Positions 1-8,840 of a stretch of 64,000 nt of DNA are shown here, piece after piece. Source of the stretch: CAWIJJ01 sp963836405 (GTDB lineage: Bacteria; Acidobacteriota; Terriglobia; Bryobacterales; Bryobacteraceae). Below the pieces are notes generated by a model. That model was not told the DNA's origin. It did no database searches and saw only the letters and a program-made list of their open reading frames with translations. Position 1 is the first letter of the stretch. Every line of letters begins with the position of its first letter. The translations under genes and the position numbers were made by a program. The DNA lies in the NCBI GenBank assembly GCA_963836405.1, contig CAWIJL010000017.1, positions 294,852 to 358,851 on the forward strand, in the 5' to 3' direction.

Positions 1-1682
1 ACTTCTTTTGATAATACCGCGGACGCCAATGCCCCAAACACCTCGCGCTCCTCCGCGGTGAGCACTTTGGAAGTCAGCACGACCACGGGGATGTCGCACG
101 TCGCCGGATCCTGCTTGAGCGTCCTCAAAACCTCCATGCCGCGTCATCCCCGGCATTCGCAGGTCCAGCAATACCCCCCGCGGCAGGTTCTTTCGAACCA
201 TTTCGACTCCCGCCGCGCCGCTTTCCGCCTCCAGGATCGAAAGCGAGGATCCGAGCGCCTGCCGCACCAAATACCGCGACACCTCCTCGTCGTCGATGAT
301 CACCAGGTCGCACCCGGACTGGCGCGCCGGTTCCGCTTCTGCCCCGCCATAAATCAGCGGGATTTCGGCCGAGAATTTCGAACCCTTCCCGATCTCGCTC
401 TCCACGCTGACCTTGCCGCCCAGCAGTTCCGCCAGCCCGCGCGAGAGCGGCAGCCCCAGCCCGGTTCCCTGAAAACGCGACTGAATCGGCAGGTCGATCT
501 GGGCAAATTCCTGAAAAATCAACTCCAGATGCTGCGGGGCGATGCCGATCCCCGTGTCCTTCACCTCGAAAATCACCGCCTTGCCGTCGGCGCTCAGCCT
601 CGGCCGAAACCCGCACCTCCCCCCGTTCTGTAAATTTCAAGGCGTTCGAAATGAAGTTGCGCAAAATCTGCGAGATCTTCGATTCGTCCGTGATACAACG
701 GCGGAATGCCCGCCGCATCCTCGAAAATCAGTTCAACGCCTTCGTTCACCTGCAGCGGCCGCAACACCCCGCGCAGCGCCCCGAACAGGCTGGTTACCTG
801 GAACCCGCTCGCCCGCACCACCGATTTGCCGGCTTCGACGCGCGCCAGGTCCAGCAGGTCGTTCACCATTTCCAGCAGGCTTTCCGCCGACTTGCGGATG
901 AAAGTAACCTGCTTGTGCTGCTCCGCCGAAAGCGGACCGTCGATCTGGTCCAGCAGCAGCCGGCTCAGCGCCATGATCGAGGTCAAAGGCGTCCGGAACT
1001 CGTGGCTCATGTGCGACAGGAAGCGCGATTTCATCTGGTCCGCGCGCCGCAGCCGCTCCGCCTTTTCATCGAGTTCCGCGTACAGTGCCACCACGCCCCG
1101 GTTGGTATCCTCGAGTTCCGTGTTCAGCCGCAGCAGGTCCTGTTGGCGGTCCCGCAGCTCGTCCATCACCCGGATCAGTTCGCTGTTTTCCGTGCGCAGC
1201 TCGTCCAGCACGTTTCGCGGCGCACGTTTCGCTATATCGGCGGCAATCCGCGCGAGGCGCTGCGGCGCGATCTGCGCGGCCTTGCCCGCCAGCCGCTTGG
1301 ACATGGTCACCACCGTCCCCTGCCCAGGTTCTGACTCCACCTCGAAGGCATCCATTAGCCGGCGCGCCCCCAGCAGCCCCATTCCCATCCCGGTCTTGGA
1401 ACGATAGTGTCCGCCCAGGATCTTCCGCAATTCCGCGATCCCCGGTCCGCTATCCGAAATCTGAATCGTCAGACCGCCGGCGGAGTCGTCGAAGCCGAAC
1501 TGCGCCGTGCCGCCTCCGGCGTAGTGAAATGCGTTGCGCGCGATTTCCGAAACAGCCGTCGCAATCCGCGTCTGCTCGTGCGGATCGAACCCCAGCAGTC
1601 CCGCCAGATCCCGAGCTTGCTTTCGCACGGTAACCACATCCTCTTCCGTCCGGATGCCTTGCGAATGGAGGTTGGTGGTCAT
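1..1682 (-). pseudogene. Hybrid histidine kinase with N-terminal RsbT-like ATPase, three frame breaks, 3' end beyond the window
   Basis: The first ~130 residues are an anti-sigma-type HATPase (SEIARN and DSGPGI motifs). A coiled coil follows, then a HisKA domain with the phosphoacceptor motif SHMSHEFRTPL, a second HATPase domain (NALKFTERGE, then DTGIGI) and a receiver domain (LLDLRMPGM, LTSKVL) that runs off position 1. The reading frame changes near 695, near 600 and near 140. At each point one extra base restores the expected family sequence, and no other stops intervene, so the breaks are either recent mutations or assembly errors. The start ATG overlaps the stop of the phosphatase gene as ATGA, so it is the last gene of the rsbR-S-T operon. 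Likely role: converting the stress-module signal into phosphorelay output. The domain calls are secure; whether the protein is made intact is uncertain. Confidence 0.75.
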
Positions 1683-2740
1683 CGGCCCGTTACACGTCGC
1701 ACCACCAGCATCGTGGCGTCGTCGCGGTTCCTTCCCAAATCCCGGTAGAGCACCCCCGCAATCAACGAAGGATGCATCCGCCAGAGGCCGTCATAGGCCC
1801 CCGGAGACCAGTGCGAAGCTATGCCATCGGAGTATAGCAGCACCACCGAGTCCGGCGGCCAGCGATACGAAAACTCCCGACCTCCCCGGTTATTGTGGCC
1901 GAGGATTCCCGGCACGCTGACGGTTTGCCTGGCTGTTCCCTCCGCGATGATGGTGCCGGCGATGTTGCCCAGCCCGGCGAATCGCAACTCCTCCCGTTCG
2001 TGGTCGAAACGGGCGACCGCCGCGGCCGCGCCGCGCGTGGCGCGCAATGCCGGATGCATCTCGTCCAGCACCTCCAGCGGCGCTCCCGTTCCGTACTCGA
2101 GAAAAGCCTCCACCGCCGCTAACGCACACTGCGCCGCAATGGGTCCGTGACCGAGGCCGTCCACCACCATGATGTTGGTGTAATCCGGCCCCCAACTCAC
2201 CGCGTACGAGTCGCCGCTGGCAGTCTCGCCTGGCATCGGCACGGACACCGCGCCGATCTCCAGGCGGTGAGCCGGCAGATTCGAGGGCTGCGACGGGCGG
2301 CTCCAGCAGCGCGTCAGCACGGCCGTACCCTTTCCCGGCCCGGAATAGACTTCGCACATACTCGATAACCGCCGGATGGCGCCCAACCCGGTGCCGGAAC
2401 TGCCCGCGGTCGAATATCCATCCTGAAAACAGAGTTGCACGTCAGCCATTCCCGGCCCTTTGTCCACGGACATCAGTTCGATACCGGTGCGGACGCCCTC
2501 GTCGTTCAGTGGGGTCACCAGGATCTCGCCGCCGCCTGCGTGCCGCCACAGATTGCTCGCCAGTTCCACCGCGATTAGGGCCGACCGCGCCGCTTGCGAC
2601 TCGTCGAATTGAAGGTTCTCGGCCAGAGACAGAACTGCCCGCCGCGTTTCGCCCACCTGGTCGGCGCCGTCTACCTGAATCGAAGTAGTGCCGGCGCCCG
2701 CGTAAGCGTTTCGCTCAAATCTTCCATCTTGTGATGGCAA
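1679..2740 (-). CDS. RsbT-like ATPase domain fused to SpoIIE/PP2C-type serine phosphatase
   Basis: About 353 residues. Residues 1-130 form a serine-kinase/anti-sigma HATPase (VELASNLWRHAGGGE, then DKGPGM and GTGLGAIRRL). Residues 150-353 form a SpoIIE-like PP2C phosphatase with the metal-binding motifs ASGD, DGLGHG and YSDGI. This layout matches the RsbX-like feedback phosphatases that follow rsbRST modules and reset phosphorylated RsbR/RsbS; the fused ATPase suggests it may also act as a kinase. The start is uncertain: an in-frame TTG at 2740 overlaps rsbT by 26 nt, the same overlap as rsbS/rsbT; a GTG at 2656 would remove part of the ATPase fold. Its stop overlaps the next start as ATGA. 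Confidence 0.82.
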   Translation of the reverse strand: MPSQDGRFERNAYAGAGTTSIQVDGADQVGETRRAVLSLAENLQFDESQAARSALIAVELASNLWRHAGGGEILVTPLNDEGVRTGIELMSVDKGPGMADVQLCFQDGYSTAGSSGTGLGAIRRLSSMCEVYSGPGKGTAVLTRCWSRPSQPSNLPAHRLEIGAVSVPMPGETASGDSYAVSWGPDYTNIMVVDGLGHGPIAAQCALAAVEAFLEYGTGAPLEVLDEMHPALRATRGAAAAVARFDHEREELRFAGLGNIAGTIIAEGTARQTVSVPGILGHNNRGGREFSYRWPPDSVVLLYSDGIASHWSPGAYDGLWRMHPSLIAGVLYRDLGRNRDDATMLVVRRVTGR

Positions 2741-3131
2741 CGCGCGTTCCCTCTCCCGGACTGGATTGGATTTCAAAATGGTTGGAGAGCCGTTTGGCGC
2801 CGCCCAGCCCCAGTCCCAGACCGCCGCCCGTGGTGAAGCCGTCCTGCAGCGCTCTCTCCACATCCGGAATGCCAGGCCCTTCGTCCTCGAAGAGCAGCCG
2901 CAACCCGCTCCTGCCAAGCGGCCCCTCCACGATTTCGATCTGCGCCCACCCTCCTCCGCCGTAGACCAGGGTGTTGCGCGCCAGTTCGCTCGCAGCGGTT
3001 ACAATTTTGGTCTGGTCCACCAGGCCGAAGCCGAGTTCCACCGCCCGCGCCCGCACCTGTTGCCGCACGAGCACGATGTCCTCCGAACTCCGAATCGGCA
3101 GCCGCTCAAGCTTCCGGGCCAGACCAGCCAT
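2715..3131 (-). CDS. rsbT: RsbT-type serine/threonine kinase (anti-sigma regulatory factor)
   Basis: 138 residues, normal for the family. The GHKL ATPase boxes are visible: ASELARNTLVYGGGG (N box), DEGPGIPD (G1) and GLGLGLGGAKRLS (G2). In stressosome systems RsbT phosphorylates RsbR and RsbS under stress, is released, and switches on a downstream output. It overlaps rsbS by 26 nt at the 5' end and the phosphatase by about 26 nt at the 3' end, which implies translational coupling and co-expression. Function is assigned by motif plus operon order. Confidence 0.9.
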   Translation of the reverse strand: MAGLARKLERLPIRSSEDIVLVRQQVRARAVELGFGLVDQTKIVTAASELARNTLVYGGGGWAQIEIVEGPLGRSGLRLLFEDEGPGIPDVERALQDGFTTGGGLGLGLGGAKRLSNHFEIQSSPGEGTRVAITRWKI

Positions 3132-3492
3132 CCGCTTCGCCCCCCGACGCGCGCAGCAGTTCCATTCCTCGCTCTACGTTCAACGCCGTGCGCACGCCGG
3201 AGAGAGACAGCCCCAATTCCACCAGCGTGATCGCCACCGAGGGCTGCATGCCCACAACTACCGTGGCGGCGCCCAGCACCTTGGACATGCCCGCGATGTT
3301 TCCCAGCATGCGGCCGATGAACGAATCCACCATCTCGAGGGACGAAATGTCGATCAGCACACCGTGGGCGCGGGTCTCGGCAATCCTTTGCGTCAGATCT
3401 TCCTGAAGTGCCAGGGCCAACCGGTCGTGCATATCTACCTGGATCGTCACCAGGAGATACCACCCCATTTTCAAGATTGGAATCCGTTCCAT
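3106..3492 (-). CDS. rsbS: RsbS-type STAS-domain antagonist
   Basis: 128 residues and essentially one STAS domain. The segment DISSLEMVDSFIGRML carries the Ser that family knowledge identifies as the RsbT phosphorylation site, followed by VVVGMQPSVAITLVELG. In a stressosome, RsbS forms the core with RsbR and sequesters RsbT. The ATG at 3492 is preferred over an upstream in-frame start at 3555 because the upstream residues do not look like STAS and would overlap rsbR. It lies 10 nt downstream of rsbR. Confidence 0.9.
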   Translation of the reverse strand: MERIPILKMGWYLLVTIQVDMHDRLALALQEDLTQRIAETRAHGVLIDISSLEMVDSFIGRMLGNIAGMSKVLGAATVVVGMQPSVAITLVELGLSLSGVRTALNVERGMELLRASGGEADGWSGPEA

Positions 3493-3502
3493 GGTTTCCG
3501 TC

Positions 3503-4360
3503 TTACCGGGTGCCCTCGGACTTGGTGACCACCAGCCCGGAACGCCGCAAGGCAACCCGGAACGCGTCCGCCAGTGTCGCTTTGGTCGTGACGTCGCCCA
3601 GGTCCACTCCCAGGTGAACGATGGTCTGCGCGATCTGCGGGCGAACTCCGCTGATGATGCAGTCCGCTCCCATCAGCCGCGCCGCCGCCACAGTCTTGAG
3701 AAGGTGCTGCGCCACCAGCGTATCCACGGTGGGCACGCCAGTGATGTCCATGATCGCGATCGCGGCGCCGGTCTGCACGATCGTTTGCAGCAGGTTCTCC
3801 ATCACCACCTGCGTGCGCGCGCTGTCCAGCGTGCCGATCAATGGAAGTGCCAGCACGCCGTCCCACAACCGCACCACCGGGGTCGAGAGTTCCAGCAGTT
3901 CCTGCTGCTGGCGCATAATGATCTCATCGCGCGTCTTCTGGTAGGATTCGGTGGTCAGCAGTCCCAGGCGGTCCAGCACTTCCGTCACGCTCCACGTGCT
4001 GGCGGCCAGCCTGCCTGCGTCCGAAATGTATTCCTGCCGCAGCCGTGTAAACAGCGGCAGCTTGAGAGAGAAGACGAAAGTCGCCGTCTCCACGGAGGTG
4101 AATCCCTGCCTCGTCCGCGTGCGCGAAATCTCGTTCAGAAAATCCCGTACAGGTGCCCAGCCGGAAGCCGACGTATCTTCTCCCGTCTCCAGCGCATCCC
4201 GGAAAGCCGCCAGGAAGGCGCGCGACTGCTCGCGGAGTTCGCTTTCCCGGAGCAGGTTGCCTCGAACGGCTGTGCTGACCATCTGCTGGCGGAGCCAATC
4301 GGCCAGGATATCGGCCTCATAGCGGCGAACGATCTCGCCAATCCGCGCCGTTTCGCTCAT
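3503..4360 (-). CDS. rsbR: RsbR-type stressosome sensor protein (N-terminal sensor, C-terminal STAS)
   Basis: 285 residues. The N-terminal half (1-150) is helical and resembles the RsbRD_N sensor family. The C-terminal STAS domain contains DITGVPTVDTLVAQHLL, with the Thr/Ser positions that RsbT phosphorylates in known RsbR proteins, and GVRPQIAQTIVHLGV. It probably senses an unidentified stress input and builds a stressosome with the downstream RsbS. It follows the DUF507 gene by 22 nt, so it probably shares that promoter. Confidence 0.88.
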   Translation of the reverse strand: MSETARIGEIVRRYEADILADWLRQQMVSTAVRGNLLRESELREQSRAFLAAFRDALETGEDTSASGWAPVRDFLNEISRTRTRQGFTSVETATFVFSLKLPLFTRLRQEYISDAGRLAASTWSVTEVLDRLGLLTTESYQKTRDEIIMRQQQELLELSTPVVRLWDGVLALPLIGTLDSARTQVVMENLLQTIVQTGAAIAIMDITGVPTVDTLVAQHLLKTVAAARLMGADCIISGVRPQIAQTIVHLGVDLGDVTTKATLADAFRVALRRSGLVVTKSEGTR

Positions 4361-4382
4361 AATCTACGTCATCTCCGGTGGG

Positions 4383-4973
4383 CTATTTCGCCAGATCGAT
4401 TCCGAGCTTCTTCAACTCCTCGGAGTAGTATCGCCGATGCAGGAGATCCCACTCCTCGGATCCTTCCGGGATCTCGCGCTTTTGCGTACGGATTTTCTGC
4501 CGAGCCGCCCGGTCTACCTTGTCCTCGGCCACCAGCAGTTCGGTCAATACCCGGACAATCTCCAACCGCACGCTGTTGGTGTCCTTGTTTTTCAGCCGCA
4601 GGTCCCGGTTCTTGCGAAGCATTTCCACAACCTTATGGGAAATGTCGGTCACTTTGTCCCGCGAAAGCTTCATCGCGTCGCCCGAATCGCGCCCCGAAGC
4701 CCGGATCACTTTTCGCTGCATGATCAGCGTGTTTTTAATACGCCGGAACATATCCTGGTAGCTGACGCCTTCCCGCCGCATGTACTCGGAATACTGGCTG
4801 AGCAGGTCCCGCACCTCGTCGTTCAGGCGGTCTTCCTGCGCCAGTTCTTCGGTGATCACCTCGGCAATCTTGTCGCCGACGGCGTCCGGCGAGTGCGTCT
4901 CGATAATGCCGGGGTTCAATTTCTTGACCAACTGTCGGGCTAAGTAGGTGACGAACTCTCTTGCAAGCAGCAT
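4383..4973 (-). CDS. DUF507 family protein
   Basis: 196 residues, strongly helical and highly charged, with the tandem arrangement typical of DUF507 (repeated blocks near residues 1-90 and 100-190, e.g. LNDEVRDLLSQYSEYMRR and YYSEELKKLGIDL). The function of the family is unknown. It has no signal peptide or membrane segment, so it is probably cytosolic. It is the first gene of the minus-strand run leading into rsbR-S-T, and it is divergent from the Crp/Fnr regulator at 5162. Confidence 0.85.
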   Translation of the reverse strand: MLLAREFVTYLARQLVKKLNPGIIETHSPDAVGDKIAEVITEELAQEDRLNDEVRDLLSQYSEYMRREGVSYQDMFRRIKNTLIMQRKVIRASGRDSGDAMKLSRDKVTDISHKVVEMLRKNRDLRLKNKDTNSVRLEIVRVLTELLVAEDKVDRAARQKIRTQKREIPEGSEEWDLLHRRYYSEELKKLGIDLAK

Positions 4974-5011
4974 GCGCTAAATGGCGTGAAACCGTTAGTT
5001 TATCACGCGTC

Positions 5012-5025
5012 CTCCGGTACCGGAG
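5012..5025. promoter_or_regulatory. 14-bp perfect palindrome in the DUF507/Crp divergent promoter region
   Basis: CTCCGGTACCGGAG is a perfect inverted repeat in the 188-bp gap between two divergent genes, about 40 bp upstream of the DUF507 start. Its position suits an operator, perhaps for the adjacent Crp/Fnr protein, but it does not resemble the classical FNR (TTGAT-N4-ATCAA) or CRP (TGTGA-N6-TCACA) boxes. Candidate site only. Confidence 0.35.
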
Positions 5026-5161
5026 AAAATGTGCGATTGATAACGTTCATGCGCTTAGGTTGTACGAAAAGCGATGGCGCTCACGATGGCGCGGGAGGTA
5101 CCCTTTGAATCGACGCATACCGGCCTCACGGCTGGCGCGCTGCATTTTCAGGGAGATCGCT

Positions 5162-5878
5162 ATGATGAACCGTACGCTCGGGACGGTACTTGCACCCGAC
5201 GATCCTTTGACCTACCTTCCGCGCAAGCCCGTTCAGGAGTTTGCCCGCCGGCGCGTGATCTACGACAATCACCAGCCCTCCGATCACTTGTACGTGGTCA
5301 TTCTGGGGCGTGTGAAGATTACCAACATCGCCGAAGACGGAGGCCAGACCATCGCCCGCATCGTGTGCTCGGAGGGCTTATTCGGTGAAGCTTGCCTCAT
5401 CGGGGACACCCGCAGAAGTGAATCCGCGGTGGCCCTCGATACGGTCAGCGTCATGTCCTGGAGCGCCGCGGAAATCGAGCGCCAGGTGGAGCACGAACCC
5501 CGCCTCGGACTCGCTCTTTCGCAGTACCTGGTGCGCGAGTGCATCGAATTGCAGGACCGCATCGAGAGTATGGCCATTCATAAGACGCCGGAACGCGTGA
5601 TGCTTTCCCTGATCCAACTCGCGCAGGCGCTCGGCACCCCGATAGGCGACGGCGCCGTCCGGATCGGCGCGCTCACCCACCACACCATTGCGGAGTTTGT
5701 GGGAACCTCCCGCGAGATCGTGACCTTCCAGCTCAACCGCCTCCGGCGCCTCGGCATGCTGCGCTATTCCCGCAAGTTCATGGATATTTACGTGGACGCC
5801 CTGGTGCAGGCCCTCCGCGATCAAGGCATCGACACTCCGCAAAACGCCCGCGGCCTGAGCCAGCGCGCCGGCCACTAA
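5162..5878 (+). CDS. Crp/Fnr family transcriptional regulator
   Basis: About 238 residues. The N-terminal cyclic-nucleotide-binding fold contains GRVKITNIAEDGGQTIAR and EGLFGEACLIGD. The C-terminal winged helix contains HTIAEFVGTSREIVTFQLNR, with the recognition-helix motif typical of Crp/Fnr (TSREIV). No Fnr-type N-terminal Cys cluster is visible, so direct oxygen sensing by an Fe-S cluster is unlikely. The ATG at 5162 (tandem ATG at 5165) is chosen because a purine-rich GGGAGA lies about 8 nt upstream and the cNMP fold begins soon after. An upstream extension to 4961 would add about 67 residues with no resemblance to the family. Confidence 0.88.
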   Translation: MMNRTLGTVLAPDDPLTYLPRKPVQEFARRRVIYDNHQPSDHLYVVILGRVKITNIAEDGGQTIARIVCSEGLFGEACLIGDTRRSESAVALDTVSVMSWSAAEIERQVEHEPRLGLALSQYLVRECIELQDRIESMAIHKTPERVMLSLIQLAQALGTPIGDGAVRIGALTHHTIAEFVGTSREIVTFQLNRLRRLGMLRYSRKFMDIYVDALVQALRDQGIDTPQNARGLSQRAGH

Positions 5879-6030
5879 GCGCCACGACCGGGAAGGCTAC
5901 CGGCCAGACGCATCACCTGCGTCGTCAATAGACTGGACGACGATGATCGCGATAGATAGCGAGCGCCTCGAGGCCTTCCCACGGTTCGCGTCGGCTCCTC
6001 TTGCGTTCCTAGCGCCAACCCGTCGTCCAA
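5879..6030. other. Convergent intergenic gap with a weak hairpin
   Basis: 152 bp between the 3' ends of the Crp/Fnr and uracil-DNA glycosylase genes. A 7-bp inverted repeat (CGTCGTC ... GACGACG, 5920-5942, 9-nt loop) is present but has no T-tract on either side, so it is not a convincing intrinsic terminator. Nothing else is recognisable. Confidence 0.4.
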
Positions 6031-6750
6031 TCAATCGTAAACGAAGTGCAGCAGTTTCTTGAGGTCTTCCCAAGCCTCGCGCTTGGCCTCCTGGTTGTAC
6101 GCCCGCAGCAGGAACGAGGGATGGTAAGTCACCATCACCGGAATATCCCGCCAGCCGAACCACTTCCCGCGCATCTTCGTCACGCCTTCCTTGTGTCCGG
6201 TCATCGCCCGCGCCGCCGTTCCCCCTAGCGCGCAAATCGCCTTGGGCCGGATTGTCATCAGTTGCCGGAACAGAAACTGGCCGCAGATCTCCATCTCGTC
6301 CTGCTCCGGAGTGCGGTTTCCGGGCGGCCTGCATTTCACGACGTTGCAGATGTAGACGTCCTCCCGGTTCAGCGGAATGCCCTCTTTCCGAGCCGTGCCC
6401 TCGATCATTTGCGTGAGCAACTGGCCGGCGCGGCCCACAAAGGGAATTCCCTGCGCGTCCTCGTCCGCTCCCGGGCCCTCTCCCACAAACACCAGCGGCG
6501 AGCGTTCGTTCCCCACTCCGAAAACCAGGTTCGTGCGGCCCTCGTGCAGCCGGCAGCGCCGGCAGTCCCCAATCTCTTCGAGGATGCGCAGAAGCGTATC
6601 GCCTGCTGCCGCATCTGCACCCGGCAACGCGTCCGGTGCCCGCTCCGGCTCCGGTTCCCTTGCCCGCACCGCCGCCGTGCGCCGGTACACATCCCGAATT
6701 CCGAGGTCCTGGTAGTATTCCAGGTACCGGCGAACATCGTCGGAGTTCAT
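6031..6750 (-). CDS. Type-4 (family 4) uracil-DNA glycosylase
   Basis: 239 residues. The motif GEGPGADED followed by GIPFVGRAGQLL is the signature of Fe-S uracil-DNA glycosylases. Candidate cluster Cys residues are in CRRC (near residue 62) and in the later segment VYICNVVKCRPPGNRTP; the second active-site motif is YHPSFLLR. It removes uracil from DNA to start base-excision repair. The N-terminal 45 residues are a less conserved extension. The ATG overlaps the coaBC stop as ATGA, so it is the last gene of the gmk-rpoZ-coaBC operon. Confidence 0.92.
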   Translation of the reverse strand: MNSDDVRRYLEYYQDLGIRDVYRRTAAVRAREPEPERAPDALPGADAAAGDTLLRILEEIGDCRRCRLHEGRTNLVFGVGNERSPLVFVGEGPGADEDAQGIPFVGRAGQLLTQMIEGTARKEGIPLNREDVYICNVVKCRPPGNRTPEQDEMEICGQFLFRQLMTIRPKAICALGGTAARAMTGHKEGVTKMRGKWFGWRDIPVMVTYHPSFLLRAYNQEAKREAWEDLKKLLHFVYD

Positions 6751-7940
6751 CGGGCTGCGTGCAACTCCAGCCGCAATTTCAGAATCTGGTCCAGAATGGC
6801 GTCCGCGATTTCGCGTTTCGAAGCGCGCGGAAGCGCGATCGATTCTCCCGTGGAAAGCACCAGCAGTACCTCGTTCTGGTCCGACTCGAACCCGACCTCT
6901 TTACCTCCCACGATGTTCCCCACCACCATGTCGCAATTCTTGGTTTCGAGCTTCCTCCGCGCTTCCGATTCCAGGTTCTGCGTTTCCGCGGCGAACCCGA
7001 TCAGCAGCCGGTCCCCCTTTTTCCTTCCCAGCTCCGCGAGAATGTCGGGCGTTGGATCGAATTCGAGCGACAGCCGCGCGGCCGTCTTCTTCACCTTCTG
7101 GTCCGGCACCTTGCTCAGATGAAAGTCCGCCACCGCGGCCGCCTTGATCACGATGGTGGCCGGTTCCAGATTTGCGAACACCTGCTGCCGCATCTCGAGC
7201 GCGGTCCGCACCGGAATCAGTTCCACCTCCGCCGCCGGAGGAAGGTGCACCGGCCCGGAAACCAGTACCACCCGCGCACCGCGCTGCGCCGCAGCCTCCG
7301 CCAGCGCGTACCCCATGCGCCCGCTCGACCGGTTGGAAATGAAACGAACCGGGTCGAGCGGCTCCTGCGTCGGCCCGGCGGTGAGGAGCACCGTTTCGCC
7401 TTCCAGGTCCCTCTTGCGCGCGCCCGCCCTTTGAATCGCTTGCGCGATCGCCTCCGGATCAGCCAGCCGTCCCGGCCCCACCATTCCGCAGGCCAGATAG
7501 CCGCTGTCCGGCTCCACAAAGACATGGCCGCGCCGCCGCAGGGTCTCGACGTTCGCCTGCGTGGCCGTGTGCTGCCACATGTTCGTATTCATGGCGGGAG
7601 CAATCACCACCGGTCCGGTGAAGGCGAGATAGAGGGTGGTGAGAAAGTCGTCGGCGAGGCCGTGCGCCAGTTTCGCCATCAGGTCCGCGGTCGCCGGAGC
7701 GATCGCCAGCACATCGTTTCCGCGCGCCACCGAAATGTGCTCGATGGCCGCCTCGATGGCGAACAGATCGGTGAGCGTCGTGCGTCCCGTGAGGGCGGCG
7801 AAGGTCAAAGGCTGGACGAACTGCTGGGCGGCCCCGGTCATGACCGCCTGCACCTCGTGCCCGGCCTGCATCAGCAGGCGGGCGAGCTCAGCCGCCTTGT
7901 AGGCCGCGATTCCGCCCCCGACCCCAAGGATGATCTTCAT
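6747..7940 (-). CDS. coaBC: Bifunctional phosphopantothenoylcysteine decarboxylase / phosphopantothenate-cysteine ligase
   Basis: 397 residues, standard for CoaBC. The N-terminal FMN-dependent CoaC half starts with GVGGGIAAYKAAEL and contains the PAMNTNMW loop and the CGMVGPGRLADPE segment. The C-terminal CoaB half has the LLTAGPTQEPLDPVRFISN motif and GRMGYALAEAA. It performs two consecutive steps of coenzyme A synthesis. It follows rpoZ by 6 nt and is coupled to the glycosylase gene. Confidence 0.96.
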   Translation of the reverse strand: MKIILGVGGGIAAYKAAELARLLMQAGHEVQAVMTGAAQQFVQPLTFAALTGRTTLTDLFAIEAAIEHISVARGNDVLAIAPATADLMAKLAHGLADDFLTTLYLAFTGPVVIAPAMNTNMWQHTATQANVETLRRRGHVFVEPDSGYLACGMVGPGRLADPEAIAQAIQRAGARKRDLEGETVLLTAGPTQEPLDPVRFISNRSSGRMGYALAEAAAQRGARVVLVSGPVHLPPAAEVELIPVRTALEMRQQVFANLEPATIVIKAAAVADFHLSKVPDQKVKKTAARLSLEFDPTPDILAELGRKKGDRLLIGFAAETQNLESEARRKLETKNCDMVVGNIVGGKEVGFESDQNEVLLVLSTGESIALPRASKREIADAILDQILKLRLELHAAR

Positions 7941-7946
7941 AACCGG

Positions 7947-8195
7947 TCAGACGGCTTCGGGTTGCTGCGTTTCTTCCGGCGCCTGTCCCGTCAGGCTGTA
8001 TTTCACCAGCCCGCGCCGCACTTCTTCGATGGCGATCACAGTCGGCTTTTTGGAAGAGGTCGGGAGCACCGGGCGAGCGCCCCCTTGCAGCTGGCGGGCG
8101 CGTTTTGCAGCCACGATGATGAAACGGTACATGCTCTGCTCTTTATCGTCCGGGATGGTGCAGTGCACGTTGTTGCGCGGGGCTTTGTCGGCCAT
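7947..8195 (-). CDS. rpoZ: RNA polymerase omega subunit
   Basis: 82 residues. The family core is recognisable: SMYRFIIVAAKRARQL, then KKPTVIAIEEVRRGLVKY. The protein assists RNA polymerase assembly. The ATG at 8195 (MADKAPRN) is chosen over an in-frame start 36 codons upstream that would run into gmk. Its position between gmk and coaBC is a widely conserved order that supports the call. Confidence 0.93.
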   Translation of the reverse strand: MADKAPRNNVHCTIPDDKEQSMYRFIIVAAKRARQLQGGARPVLPTSSKKPTVIAIEEVRRGLVKYSLTGQAPEETQQPEAV

Positions 8196-8218
8196 ATTCT
8201 TTCTCTTTCTTAACTGCC

Positions 8219-8827
8219 TTAACTGCGAAACGTTTCCAGTACCGGCTGGATCTGATCCTCGATCCGGATTCGCCGCACCCGTTCCGCGCGCACGATGGCG
8301 CACAGCGTTTCAGTGGACTCTTCCAGGCTTCGGTTAATCAGCACATAGTCGTACTGATCGTACTTCCGGATCTCCTCGGCCGCTTCCCCCAGCCGCCTGG
8401 CGATCACCTCGTCCCGGTCTTCGCTGCGCGCGCGCAGCCTCTGCTCCAGGGTCTGCCTCGAGGGGGCCAGGATGAATATCGATACGGCTTCGGGAATCTG
8501 CTCCCTCAATTGTCTCGCACCCTGGACGTCGATGTCGAGTACCAGGTCTTTCCCTTGGGCCCGTGCTTCCTGGAGGATACAGCGATGGGTGCCGTAGTAA
8601 TTCCCGAACACCTCCGCCCATTCCAGGAATTCCCCGGCCTCGATCATGCTTTCGAACTCCGCCCGCGAGACGTAGCGGTAGCTGTGCCCGTCCACCTCCG
8701 TTCCCCGCGGCTTCCGGGTGGTGTAGGAGACCGAAAACATCAAACCCTGCACATTGGACATCAGACGCGCGACCAGCGTCGATTTCCCCGAGCCGGAGGG
8801 AGCGGAAATAATGAATACGGTCGTCAT
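8219..8827 (-). CDS. gmk: Guanylate kinase
   Basis: 202 residues. The P-loop is SAPSGSGKSTLVARL near residue 10; SVSYTTRKPRGTEVDG is the GMP-binding region; and a conserved block with FLEWAEVFGNYYGT follows. It converts GMP to GDP using ATP. It lies 13 nt downstream of yicC and upstream of rpoZ in the operon. Confidence 0.97.
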   Translation of the reverse strand: MTTVFIISAPSGSGKSTLVARLMSNVQGLMFSVSYTTRKPRGTEVDGHSYRYVSRAEFESMIEAGEFLEWAEVFGNYYGTHRCILQEARAQGKDLVLDIDVQGARQLREQIPEAVSIFILAPSRQTLEQRLRARSEDRDEVIARRLGEAAEEIRKYDQYDYVLINRSLEESTETLCAIVRAERVRRIRIEDQIQPVLETFRS

Positions 8828-8840
8828 GCGCGGCGAAGGA

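Noticed and set aside
6636..8213. 525-codon plus-strand frame opposite coaBC
   Set aside because: coaBC and rpoZ on the other strand explain the region fully.
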